DNA from: JAHECQ01 sp047638695
Lineage (GTDB): Bacteria > Actinomycetota > Acidimicrobiia > Acidimicrobiales > SZUA-35
DNA length: 29,960 bases
Reading direction: 5' to 3'
NCBI GenBank assembly: GCA_047638695.1
Contig: JBLINY010000050.1
Span: 1-29,960, forward strand
The position numbers were made by a program, and so were the translations under genes. Below the pieces are notes generated by a model. That model did not search any database. It saw only the letters and a program-made list of their open reading frames with translations, and was not told the origin of the DNA. Below, piece by piece: positions 1 to 7,377 of this stretch. Each line of letters starts with the position of its first letter. The stretch's first letter is position 1.

Positions 1-446
1 ACGAATGCATCATCGACTTGCGGCCTCTCACCGAAGCGACCGGTGTCGCCGCCGACGACGTTGCCAAGCGACTGGCCGACTTCGGGTTCCATGCCCCAAC
101 GATGTCGTTCCCCGTGGCCGGAACACTGATGATCGAGCCAACTGAATCGGAGAGCCTGGCTGAGCTGGATCGCTTCTGCGATGCCATGGCCGCTATTAAA
201 GACGAGATCGATGAGGTCGAGCGGGGCGAAGTGGCTATCGAAGACAGTGTGCTTCGTCACGCTCCACATACCGCTGAGGTCTTGGTCGTAGACGAGTGGG
301 ATCGCGCCTACTCCCGCCGCCAGGCGGCATTCCCCTTGGCTGGCATGGAGGTCGACAAGTATTTCCCGCCCGTGGGACGGATCGACAATGCATACGGCGA
401 CCGCAACCTGGCGTGCTCGTGCCCCCCGTTAGACGCCTATAGCTAA
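1..446 (+). CDS. gcvP: Glycine dehydrogenase (decarboxylating) P protein, C-terminal part
   Basis: This is the 3' end of the PLP-dependent P protein of the glycine cleavage system, which decarboxylates glycine and passes the aminomethyl group to the lipoyl H protein. The first full codon is at 3 and the frame is open to the window edge, so the start lies outside. Visible family motifs are ECIIDLRP, FGFHAPTMSFPVAGTLMIEP, ESLAELDRFCDAM, a WDRAYSR block and the terminal RIDNAYGDRNLACSCPP. These match the closing region of bacterial and mitochondrial P proteins nearly block for block. About 147 of roughly 950 residues are present. Nothing suggests damage; it is partial only because the window cuts it. 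Confidence 0.95.
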   Translation, partial: ECIIDLRPLTEATGVAADDVAKRLADFGFHAPTMSFPVAGTLMIEPTESESLAELDRFCDAMAAIKDEIDEVERGEVAIEDSVLRHAPHTAEVLVVDEWDRAYSRRQAAFPLAGMEVDKYFPPVGRIDNAYGDRNLACSCPPLDAYS

Positions 447-476
447 CGGCTACGGGCGCGGCCAGCAAGGTCAGCT

Positions 477-875
477 CTAGTCCTGGACGGGGCTAAAGGC
501 TCGGGACAGCAGAGGCGAGTTGGCCTCGAATTCGGTGACACCAGCGGTTGGATCGGCCGCTTCCTCAGCTCGGGCATCGCGGCCCCAAGCGAATGGTTTG
601 TCGGTCGCCCGCCGCCGGGGCGGACGCTCATCAGGGCCATTGACTGGCGGCGGTGGCGCATCAGTACGCCACAACTCGGCCTGGGCTCCCGAACGGTGAT
701 CGACCAATTCCCAGCCCACCGGAGCATTGCGGCTGCGAGTGTGCTTTGGGCATAACGGGATACCCGCCGTTGCCTCGGCCAAGTCAATGAGATGGACCTC
801 GGAATCGTCGGCCTTAAAGAGCAAACTCGCCGTTGCCGACTCGTTGCACTCGATGCGTGCACAGCGCAATCCCAT
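477..875 (-). CDS. DUF3499-like protein
   Basis: A protein of about 132 aa. Its first half (MGLRCARIECNES, ATASLLFKADDSEVHL, IPLCPKHTRSRNAPVGWELVD) follows the pattern of the actinobacterial DUF3499 family: an N-terminal CxxxxC, a short beta region, then a second C-x2-H pair and a GWE motif, which could bind zinc. The function of the family is unknown. The C-terminal half is acidic and low in complexity. The start at 875 puts the first cysteine near the N terminus, as in the family, and has a TAACTT box just upstream. In-frame ATGs at 971 (good GGAG ribosome site) and 962, and a TTG at 1058, are alternatives. It is divergent from the sulfotransferase genes. Confidence 0.7.
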   Translation of the reverse strand: MGLRCARIECNESATASLLFKADDSEVHLIDLAEATAGIPLCPKHTRSRNAPVGWELVDHRSGAQAELWRTDAPPPPVNGPDERPPRRRATDKPFAWGRDARAEEAADPTAGVTEFEANSPLLSRAFSPVQD

Positions 876-1006
876 GAGGGCCGAAGTTATCCCTTCGGCA
901 TCGAATATTGGTGGATGAGCATGGGTGGATCGACTGATCGCGCCACCATATTTCGCCGCCATCTGGCCCATTGCCCCCACTCCAAGAGGCAGGCAACCTA
1001 CGTTCA

Positions 1007-1960
1007 ATGACTGTGTCAGACACTGCGGTGCCCAGAGGGCAAATTTTGGCTGAGCCAAAGATGACGCCCTATGGCGCCCGGTTCGTCGAACCCGTTGGCC
1101 TGGCCAACCGAACCAAGGCCAGCGCCCGTGAGGGTCTGCGACACTATGGCCAGCTCACCGCCGGTCTCCGGATGACGCCCGACTACCTGGTCATCGGCAC
1201 AAAACGCGGCGGTACGACCTCGATGGCACGCTGGCTGCTCGAGCATCCCCAGATCCGACCGCTCTTTCCGTCCCGCGAAACCCGCAAGGGCACCTACTAC
1301 TTCGATGTGAACTACAACCGGGGCGAGCGCTGGTACGGGTCACACTTTCCAACCCGCGCCGCCCATGGCCTCCGCAGCAGGGTCGCTGGCAAGTCGCTGT
1401 TGGTTGGCGAGGCGACGCCCTACTACCTGCATCACCCCCATGCCGCAGTCCGAGCGAGGCGACTAGCGCCGCAGGCCAGGGTGATCGCTCTTCTCCGCGA
1501 CCCCATGGAGCGGGCTTACAGCCATTGGATTGAGCGCACCCGCAACGGCGTTGAAACACTGCCGTTCGCTGACGCCATCGATGCCGAAGCAGAGCGACTA
1601 GCCGGTGAGGAAGCCAGAATGATCGCTGATCCTTCGTACATCAGCTTCGCTCACCAGCACTTCAGTTACATCGACCAGGGCCGGTATGCGCGAGGTCTGC
1701 GGCGTTGGATGGATGTTTTCCCAGAGTCCCAGCTTCTGGTCCATCGCAGCGAAGACATGTATGCCGAGCCCGCACTGGCCTACGGCCAAACGCTCGATTT
1801 CCTCGGCCTCGAACCTCACCAACTCGTCGAATTCGACGCGTGGAACCAAAAACCGAAAGAACCGGTCGAGCCCCAGCTGATGGCAACGCTTCGCGCCGCC
1901 CTCGCTCCTGATATCGCCGAACTTGAACAGCTGCTGGGCCGGTCGCTCGGATGGACATGA
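1007..1960 (+). CDS. Sulfotransferase family protein (first of pair)
   Basis: A PAPS-dependent sulfotransferase of about 317 aa. The phosphosulfate loop is visible as VIGTKRGGTTSMARWLLEHP, and the 3'-phosphate-binding motif as VIALLRDPMERAYSHW. A following FSYIDQGRYARGLRRWMDVF segment and LLVHRSEDMY are typical of the heparan-sulfate N-deacetylase/sulfotransferase-like (Sulfotransfer_1) group. The substrate cannot be told; bacterial members modify glycans or lipids. The start at 1007 is chosen because residues before it would run into the promoter area of the divergent gene. GTG 1013 and ATG 1061 are alternatives. The stop overlaps the start of the next gene, so the two are probably translated together. 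Confidence 0.85.
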   Translation: MTVSDTAVPRGQILAEPKMTPYGARFVEPVGLANRTKASAREGLRHYGQLTAGLRMTPDYLVIGTKRGGTTSMARWLLEHPQIRPLFPSRETRKGTYYFDVNYNRGERWYGSHFPTRAAHGLRSRVAGKSLLVGEATPYYLHHPHAAVRARRLAPQARVIALLRDPMERAYSHWIERTRNGVETLPFADAIDAEAERLAGEEARMIADPSYISFAHQHFSYIDQGRYARGLRRWMDVFPESQLLVHRSEDMYAEPALAYGQTLDFLGLEPHQLVEFDAWNQKPKEPVEPQLMATLRAALAPDIAELEQLLGRSLGWT

Positions 1961-2940
1961 CCGCGTCGACACCCGCGTCAAACAGCGCCGGACAAACCAC
2001 GGCCGCCAAACAACGGGTCCTTTACATTGGGGGCCTCGGACGCTCGGGCAGCACGCTCATCGAGAAGCTCCTCAACGAGCTCCCCCAGATGTTCGCTGTC
2101 GGCGAGACGGTTCACCTCTGGGAGCGCGGCGTCCGCGACAACGAGCGCTGCGGGTGCGGCGAGCTGTTCCGGTCGTGTGAACACTGGACTGCTGTAGGCA
2201 AGGAAGCCTTCGGTGGTTGGGACAACGAGGACCTCGAACACAACATTGACCTTCGTTGGTCGGTCGATCGCACGAGGCGAATGCCCGCGATCGCCCGGAT
2301 CCACCGCGGGGGTTCGCTCGCTCCAGAGCAGTCGGAGTACATCGAGCGGATACGCGCGGTGATGCTCGCTTCAGCCCGTGTCGCCAACCAGCCAGAGGTA
2401 CTGCTCGAATCATCGAAGCACCTCAGCACCGCTGCCTTGATGGCTCTCGACGATCAGCTCGACGTCCGGGTTCTCCACCTCCTGCGCGATCCCCGCGGCG
2501 TGGCCTACAGCTGGACCAAGCGGGTCGAGCGGCCCGAAGCCGGGAATGAACTGATGCCGATTTACCACCCGGCTCGTACTGCCGGTCGTTGGCTCAGCGA
2601 CAACTTTGGATTCGAGGCCTTGGCCCGCCTCGGCGTGCCCACTCTGACGATGCGTTACGAGGACTTCTTGGTCCGGCCGGCGGCCTCTCTACGAGCAATC
2701 ACCGATCTGATGGGGATCGAGCCTGGCGATGACGACTGGAGTTTCCTCGACGGCATGGACGCGAAATTGCAGACTCCAATGCACTCGATTGCCGGCAACC
2801 CGCTTCGCTTCGGCGGCGAGCAGATCACGCTGCGGCTCGACGATGCCTGGCGGTCGAAGCTCGACCGCACATCACAACTCGAGGTCACCGCCATCACCGT
2901 TCCCGGGCTCGCCCGCTACCGATACCCGATCAAGCCGTAG
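1951..2940 (+). CDS. Sulfotransferase family protein (second of pair)
   Basis: A 329-aa sulfotransferase from a different subgroup than its upstream neighbour. It has the P-loop VLYIGGLGRSGSTLIEKLL at about residues 23-41 and a cysteine-containing CGCGELFRSC segment typical of this subgroup. The 3'-phosphate motif VLHLLRDPRGVAYSW is near residue 175, and a TMRYEDFLVRP block lies further down. The start at 1951 overlaps the previous gene by 10 bp. A second ATG at 1957 forms an ATGA stop-start overlap and could be the true start. Two distinct sulfotransferases in one transcript suggest sequential sulfation of one glycan or lipid (inference). It is convergent with the next gene, with a 21-bp gap. 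Confidence 0.88.
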   Translation: MDMTASTPASNSAGQTTAAKQRVLYIGGLGRSGSTLIEKLLNELPQMFAVGETVHLWERGVRDNERCGCGELFRSCEHWTAVGKEAFGGWDNEDLEHNIDLRWSVDRTRRMPAIARIHRGGSLAPEQSEYIERIRAVMLASARVANQPEVLLESSKHLSTAALMALDDQLDVRVLHLLRDPRGVAYSWTKRVERPEAGNELMPIYHPARTAGRWLSDNFGFEALARLGVPTLTMRYEDFLVRPAASLRAITDLMGIEPGDDDWSFLDGMDAKLQTPMHSIAGNPLRFGGEQITLRLDDAWRSKLDRTSQLEVTAITVPGLARYRYPIKP

Positions 2941-2961
2941 CCAACGTCCGCCTGCGGCACC

Positions 2962-3246
2962 CTAGGACTCAGCTACCACTCGGCCGTTCTTCACCACCGC
3001 CCCTTCGGCCTCGATGCGCCGGATGTGCTCGGCCGAATTGTGGGGGATGACGCGCCCGTTGGCCGCCACGACTCGCCACCACGGAAGATCGTCGATCCGA
3101 CGCAACACACCGCCAACGCCTCTCGCCGCTCCAGGAAAGCCAGCTTCGGCAGCTATGTCGCCATAACTCAGGACGTCGCCGGGCTCGGTGGCTTCGAGCA
3201 CCCGTACCACGGCCGCCTCGAACGCCGTCAGCTGCTCGGCCGACAC
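2962..3246 (-). CDS. Alkyltransferase-like protein (MGMT DNA-binding fold)
   Basis: A protein of about 94 aa comprising the winged-helix DNA-binding domain of O6-alkylguanine-DNA alkyltransferases. Visible features are VLSYGDIAAEAGFPGAARGVGGVLRR followed by LPWWRVVAANGRV. The reactive PCHR cysteine of true MGMT is replaced by tryptophan (PWWR), which defines the ATL group. ATL proteins bind alkylated bases and hand lesions to nucleotide excision repair rather than transferring the alkyl group. GTG 3246 is chosen because AAGGAAACGG sits just before it. ATG 3270 would add eight residues. It overlaps the end of the upstream HD gene by 19 bp, so the pair is an operon. Confidence 0.85.
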   Translation of the reverse strand: MSAEQLTAFEAAVVRVLEATEPGDVLSYGDIAAEAGFPGAARGVGGVLRRIDDLPWWRVVAANGRVIPHNSAEHIRRIEAEGAVVKNGRVVAES

Positions 3247-4022
3247 CCGTTTCCTTGTTCGGCCCACCATGCGTCGAGCCGTTTCTCGAGTTCGTTTACG
3301 GGAAGCTCACCCTCGGTGCGTTTTGTCTCGAGCAGGAACGACAGCGCCTGGCCCACCTCTGGGCCACCGTTGATACCCAGGTATTCCATCACCGCTCTGC
3401 CATCAAGCTGCGGCCGCTCGGCTGCCTCGCTATCGGACTGGGCCAGCTCCAAGATGCGTTCTTGGAGTTCATCGATCAGCTCATTCAACCGAGCCTCCTT
3501 GGCACGGTTGCGTGTGGTGCAGTCGCTGCGCACCAGCTCGTTGAGGAGACCGAGAAGGTGGCCAGCATCGCGGGCATAACGCCGCACAGCTGAATCGCTC
3601 CACCCGTCGCCGTACCCTTTGAAACGTCCAGACAGCCGCACGAGTTCGGTGACATCACGCACGGTGTCTTGGTCGTACTCGAGCTCACGCAGCCGCTTGC
3701 GAGTGATTTTGGCACCGACTGCTTCGTGATGCCGAAAAGTGACGCCACCGTGCTCGAACGAGCGTGTTTTTGGTTTACCAATGTCGTGGAACAGGGCCGA
3801 GAGACGCAGCACCAGATCGGGGCGAGTCTTTGAGGTGACGGCGATGGTGTGAGCCAGAACATCTTTGTGACGATGGATTGGATCTTGCTCGAGCTGCAAG
3901 GCCGGCAGCTCCGGGACCACGATGCCAGCATCGCCGCTGTCGCAGAGTTTCCACAGCCCCTCGGTCGGATCGTCTTCGAGGAGAATGGTATTAAGCCGTT
4001 CTCGGCGCTGGTCAGTGTCCAT
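3228..4022 (-). CDS. HD-domain protein resembling the C-terminal half of CCA-adding enzyme
   Basis: A 264-aa protein matching the tail of actinobacterial tRNA CCA nucleotidyltransferases (PcnB/PcnA type) in order: a PELPALQLEQDP-HRHKDVLAHT block, the metal site LSALFHDIGKPKTR (HD at 79-80), FRHHEAVGAKITRKRL, a GYGDGWSDSAVRRYARDAG block, a RSDCTTRNRAKEARL helix, and a GP-VGQALSFLLE closing helix. The N-terminal nucleotidyltransferase head, about 200 aa with its GS and DxD motifs, is absent. The sequence upstream of 4022 belongs to another gene, so this is a stand-alone tail. HD domains of this kind hydrolyse 2',3'-cyclic phosphates or nucleotides. The start has GAGGG just upstream. Function is uncertain without the head. 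Confidence 0.85.
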   Translation of the reverse strand: MDTDQRRERLNTILLEDDPTEGLWKLCDSGDAGIVVPELPALQLEQDPIHRHKDVLAHTIAVTSKTRPDLVLRLSALFHDIGKPKTRSFEHGGVTFRHHEAVGAKITRKRLRELEYDQDTVRDVTELVRLSGRFKGYGDGWSDSAVRRYARDAGHLLGLLNELVRSDCTTRNRAKEARLNELIDELQERILELAQSDSEAAERPQLDGRAVMEYLGINGGPEVGQALSFLLETKRTEGELPVNELEKRLDAWWAEQGNGCRPSS

Positions 4023-4072
4023 CGTTCCCTCAGTATCGCCTGAACTGCGCCCGGCTACTCACAGAACGCAGG

Positions 4073-4822
4073 TCATGTTCGGGCCGTGCCCACACGAACC
4101 GGGCCCGTCGTCGACACCGCAATCGATCTGGCGCTGGCTGGCGCCTCGTCAACCGCCACTTCGACGTTGAGTGACACCGTCTCGATCTCGACCCGATACA
4201 GCCGGTCGGGCAGCGTCACCACCACCAACTCGCTGCCCGCCTCTACCGAGACGTTGTCTGGCGGCACACCAAACCCAAGCTCCACCCTGGCGTCGACGGT
4301 TTCGACCGAGAGATCAGAGAGTTGCAGTCCAGCCCCAACAATCGCTCCGCTGGAGCTAACAATGCGGGCAGTTCCAACAACCGAGCTGAGCAACACTCCT
4401 TCTTCGGCAGTTGAAAACACCTCGAGGTGACCGTCGAACCGACTGACATCGACCACCCCATCACTGGCGACGGCCGTGACGTCGACACCGGCGGGGAGAG
4501 TAAGCCGAACTGCAGAGCGGCAGGGGAAACGGCCAGGACACGACGCTCGGACAACCGCCTCGCCATTGCGTTCGACGATCTCAATCGTTGGTTCGGAAAA
4601 CAGCCAACTGTTGCGCACAGCCACGATGGCTTGGTCGCCGCCCACGATCTCGATGGGGCCGGACGTGGCCACCACCGTTACCCGGGTGGGGTTTTGCAGG
4701 GCGGTCTCAACCATTTCCGAATGGTCGAACCAACCGAACAGGAAGAACAATGACAACAGGAACCCCAACACCAAGGTCCAAGGTCGCAGAGGGGACCGAT
4801 CGTCGCTGTTAGAAGCAGCCAT
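4073..4822 (-). CDS. Membrane-anchored DUF4097-like beta-helix protein
   Basis: A 249-aa protein with one N-terminal membrane segment (LVLGFLLSLFFLFGWF, about 18-33) preceded by a short polar tail. The rest is made of short beta strands with repeated V-x-V/D-x-S-G patterns (VTVVATSGPIEIVGGD, VDVTAVASDGVVDVSRFDG, STAEEGVLLSSVVGTARIVSSSGAIV). This is the DUF4097 or putative-adhesin pattern, in which a right-handed beta-helix sits outside the membrane. One cysteine pair, CPGRFPC, may form a disulfide. No enzymatic motif is visible. It follows the small membrane-protein gene upstream by 36 bp and precedes the HD gene by about 50 bp, so co-transcription is possible. Confidence 0.7.
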   Translation of the reverse strand: MAASNSDDRSPLRPWTLVLGFLLSLFFLFGWFDHSEMVETALQNPTRVTVVATSGPIEIVGGDQAIVAVRNSWLFSEPTIEIVERNGEAVVRASCPGRFPCRSAVRLTLPAGVDVTAVASDGVVDVSRFDGHLEVFSTAEEGVLLSSVVGTARIVSSSGAIVGAGLQLSDLSVETVDARVELGFGVPPDNVSVEAGSELVVVTLPDRLYRVEIETVSLNVEVAVDEAPASARSIAVSTTGPVRVGTART

Positions 4823-4858
4823 GCGGCTGACAGTGTTGCCGACGGGCAGGGCAGTCGC

Positions 4859-5146
4859 CTAGGGAACCAGCATTATGGCAACCCCGAAATGACTAAGGCC
4901 GAGGGCCAAGGCCTTAAACCGAGTGAACGACTGCGTATCGGCGAGCCCCACCAGAAGCGAGCCAGCCGTCAGCACCGCCGCTATCGCCAACGCAACGAGC
5001 GATGAGCCAATGACGCCAAGCCCAACGATGGCAGTGGCGAATAGGCCGACCACCAGCAACCCGGCCCGTATCTCGACCGAGGATGCCAGATGAGACCGGG
5101 CTGATGCACCGGTCGAAAAAATCGATTGTAAAGACGCCGCCGCCAT
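4859..5146 (-). CDS. Small integral membrane protein, unknown
   Basis: A protein of about 95 aa with an N-terminal polar stretch, then a long hydrophobic stretch (GLLVVGLFATAIVGLGVIG and SLVALAIAAVLTAGSLLVGL) and a final hydrophobic end (ALGLSHFGVAIMLVP), suggesting three membrane passes. I do not recognise the family. ATG 5146 is chosen because the extra residues from the upstream ATG 5224 are polar and unlike a membrane-protein start; GAAAGG precedes 5146. The gene stands just upstream of, and in line with, the DUF4097-like gene. Confidence 0.55.
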   Translation of the reverse strand: MAAASLQSIFSTGASARSHLASSVEIRAGLLVVGLFATAIVGLGVIGSSLVALAIAAVLTAGSLLVGLADTQSFTRFKALALGLSHFGVAIMLVP

Positions 5147-5440
5147 GGTCGCTATCAGCCTTTCGGGTTCCCTCGTCCCGACACCAACTTCAGTGTCGCT
5201 CGCCCTCACGCCACTGTTCCACATAGCGCGACTACTTGACCAGCTGCGATGGCCGTACCGACCACTTCGTCACCAAGTCGCAACGAGGACCAAAAACCGC
5301 TCCAAAGCTGGCCTTCTGGCCCTCTCTCGGCCCAAAAGACCCGCCCTGAGCCCGCCTCTCGCCGTCGTCAGACCGCGACTATTGCCGCCTTTCAGCGTCA
5401 TATAGCTGATTGTTAAGCCACCCACCGAAGGGAATACGGC

Positions 5441-6223
5441 ATGAAGAAACTCTTGACCGGCCTCGTGCTCGGTGTACTGATGGCAGGTGGCGCTGCTATC
5501 TGGTCAGGCGCCCTGTCCTTTGGCTGGCCTTGGCATGTTTTGCCCGAATTCAGCAACGTTGAGGTTGTGATCTCGTTGCCCGAAGAAGCTCGCATCGTGG
5601 CCGTCGAGCCGATCGCCCTCGACTGCCGAGCCCGAGTTCACGCTGTTGTGCCCGTTGAAGGGCAACGCGAACATCGCCTGTTCGGTCGCGTCTACCGCAC
5701 CGACACCGTGGAGCTCGAAGCCGTCGGCGACGTCGACACCTGTGTCGAGGGAACCTCGGCCACCGTGATCCACAAGTTGGACGGCACCACCGAAGTTGTC
5801 ATCCCCGGAGATGCCATCTTGTTTGTCAGGCCTCGGGTTGATGCAGTCGCCACCGCGTCCTCGGTGCACGTCGACAAAGGGCTCGTCGGTAAAGCAACCG
5901 ATGTCTTCCCGTGGGTCTCTGACGACCTCGGTCTGACCCCACTTGCCTACGCCTACGCACAAAATGTGATCGGTGGCAGCGAGTGTATGGAGACGGCCTA
6001 CACCGTCACCGAGAGCATGTTGATTGAGGCCTACCGCCAGCAGTACATCGATCAAGGTGCCGACCCCGACGACCTCACGATTCGTATCGACGGCCGGCCA
6101 ACGTTTCCCGATCCCAATCCGGTCGACCTTGGCGACGACCTAACAATGTCGGTTGGCGACGACCACATCAGCTGTGTTCTTAGCGACGAGCTCGGCGGGG
6201 GCAACAGCGACGAGCGCCCTTAG
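5441..6223 (+). CDS. Secreted or signal-anchored protein, unknown
   Basis: A 260-aa protein beginning with MKK and a hydrophobic segment (LLTGLVLGVLMAGGAAIWSGAL, about 4-25), so it is exported or anchored. The extracellular part has four cysteines (in LDCRAR, DTCVEG, SECMET and ISCVLS) that could form two disulfides, a beta-rich first half and an acidic C terminus rich in D and P. I do not recognise the family and see no catalytic motif. The start is well supported by GAAGGGAA eight bases upstream. It converges with the next gene, stop to stop, 15 bp apart. Confidence 0.7.
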   Translation: MKKLLTGLVLGVLMAGGAAIWSGALSFGWPWHVLPEFSNVEVVISLPEEARIVAVEPIALDCRARVHAVVPVEGQREHRLFGRVYRTDTVELEAVGDVDTCVEGTSATVIHKLDGTTEVVIPGDAILFVRPRVDAVATASSVHVDKGLVGKATDVFPWVSDDLGLTPLAYAYAQNVIGGSECMETAYTVTESMLIEAYRQQYIDQGADPDDLTIRIDGRPTFPDPNPVDLGDDLTMSVGDDHISCVLSDELGGGNSDERP

Positions 6224-6238
6224 CCAGTCAGACGCGCT

Positions 6239-6808
6239 CTACTGGTCGAGTTGGTCGGCCCCTGCGCCGTTATCGGGCTTGGCCGGATCCGGGACGGCCG
6301 GCACAGTCGGCACAGTCGGGAGCACCCACGTAGGTGCAGCAAAGGTGATGGTGGGGACCGGCTGGGCCGTTGTCGTGGGCTTGGCCGTTGTCGTGGGCTT
6401 GGCCGTGGTGGTCGGCTTTGCCGTGGCCGGTGGCCTCGCCGTCGTCGGAGCAGCCGTTGGGGCCGGTGTTACAGCGACCAGTGTTACAGCGACCGTGGTG
6501 GTGTCAGAGCTCGGCGGGGCGGTGACAACCGTGGTTGACGCCGGCGCCGTTTGTTCCTCAGCAATCGTGCCTTCATCGATGAGTGCTGCATCGTCTAGAT
6601 CGACGGTGACCTTGCTGCGACCGTTCGACCGCTCGACCGTTGCCGGCAGCACTTCGATCTGGTCGGCAGCTGTCTCGATTGCTGTTCCACCGTCGTCACC
6701 GGTTGCGACCACAAAGATCGCGGCATTGGTCAGCAGAAAAAGCAGAACCACCGTGGCCTGCGCCGCTCGCCGCCGCTTCGGACTCCACATATCAAATGGA
6801 TTCACCAT
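6239..6808 (-). CDS. Single-pass membrane protein with Thr/Ala/Pro-rich stalk
   Basis: A 189-aa protein. A short basic N terminus (SPKRRRAA) is followed by one membrane helix (about 17-36, VVLLFLLTNAAIFVV). The extracellular part is rich in T, A, P and V and carries the repeated hexamer TTAKPT, and it ends VPTVPAVPDP. Such tails usually span the cell wall and may be glycosylated. No domain is recognised. ATG 6808 is chosen because AGGAG lies about ten bases upstream; 6931 would add unlikely residues. The repeat is encoded by 18-bp tandem DNA repeats (6363-6434) and may vary in number. Confidence 0.65.
   Translation of the reverse strand: MVNPFDMWSPKRRRAAQATVVLLFLLTNAAIFVVATGDDGGTAIETAADQIEVLPATVERSNGRSKVTVDLDDAALIDEGTIAEEQTAPASTTVVTAPPSSDTTTVAVTLVAVTPAPTAAPTTARPPATAKPTTTAKPTTTAKPTTTAQPVPTITFAAPTWVLPTVPTVPAVPDPAKPDNGAGADQLDQ
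6363..6434. repeat. 18-bp tandem repeat, four units
   Basis: Four 18-bp units start at 6363, 6381, 6399 and 6417. The first two are nearly identical (core GGCCGTTGTCGTGGGC on the + strand) and the last two have diverged. They lie inside the gene on the - strand and encode the TTAKPT repeats of its stalk. Copy number could change by slippage without shifting the frame. Confidence 0.85.
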
Positions 6809-6939
6809 AGTGAGAGCTCTCCTGTCCCGCTGAAGCCTCTCGGTCAGTATGGAGCATTGACCGCGATCGTTGAAGGGCCCCGAGGTGTTTCGCCCAAATT
6901 CGCACACATTGGGCCCACGAGCCGACCACACTGAAGAAC

Positions 6940-7359
6940 GTGGCTACTGCGGGAGACATTGAGGTAAACGCTCGTCTCACCATTCCCGCGGCTGAACTCA
7001 CGTGGCGATTCGGTCCATCGGGCGGCCCGGGAGGACAGCACGCCAACACAGCGAACACCCGCGCCGAGTTGGTTTTCGAAATTGGCGAGTCTGAAGTGCT
7101 GACCACCCATCAGCGCGACTTACTCGAGCACGCCTTCGGCCAGCGCCTCCGGGTTGTTGCCGATGATGCCCGAAGCCAGCTCCGAAATCGGCAGACCGCG
7201 GCCGATCGGCTGGCTGAAAAGATCCGCCAGCAACTCAAGCCGAAGACGAAACGGCGGCCGACCAAGCCCAGCAGAGGCTCAACTCGGCGGCGACTCGACG
7301 CCAAGAAACGCCAGAGTCGTCGCAAGGCCGACCGGCAGCGACCGACCTCCGACTCGTAG
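6940..7359 (+). CDS. arfB: Alternative ribosome-rescue factor / peptidyl-tRNA hydrolase ArfB
   Basis: A 139-aa release-factor homologue (ArfB/YaeJ/ICT1). It hydrolyses peptidyl-tRNA on ribosomes stalled at the end of non-stop mRNAs. The catalytic GGQ is at residues 31-33 inside GPSGGPGGQHANTANTRAEL. The domain that reads stop codons in RF1/RF2 is missing. The C terminus is a long K/R-rich tail (RLAEKIRQQLKPKTKRR onward), which in this family enters the empty mRNA channel. Length is normal for the family. The start is a GTG at 6940 preceded by GAAGAAC. It is convergent with the protease gene downstream. Confidence 0.93.
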   Translation: MATAGDIEVNARLTIPAAELTWRFGPSGGPGGQHANTANTRAELVFEIGESEVLTTHQRDLLEHAFGQRLRVVADDARSQLRNRQTAADRLAEKIRQQLKPKTKRRPTKPSRGSTRRRLDAKKRQSRRKADRQRPTSDS

Positions 7360-7377
7360 TCGATTGCCCTATCGGCG

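Noticed and set aside
3228..4022. Annotation as full tRNA CCA nucleotidyltransferase
   Set aside because: The nucleotidyltransferase head with its GS and DxD motifs is absent and the upstream DNA codes for an unrelated membrane protein.
6153..6833. A 226-codon + strand frame rich in Val/Gly opposite the stalk protein
   Set aside because: Its repeats derive from the tandem DNA repeats encoding the TTAKPT stalk on the other strand, which has the better start and membrane topology.
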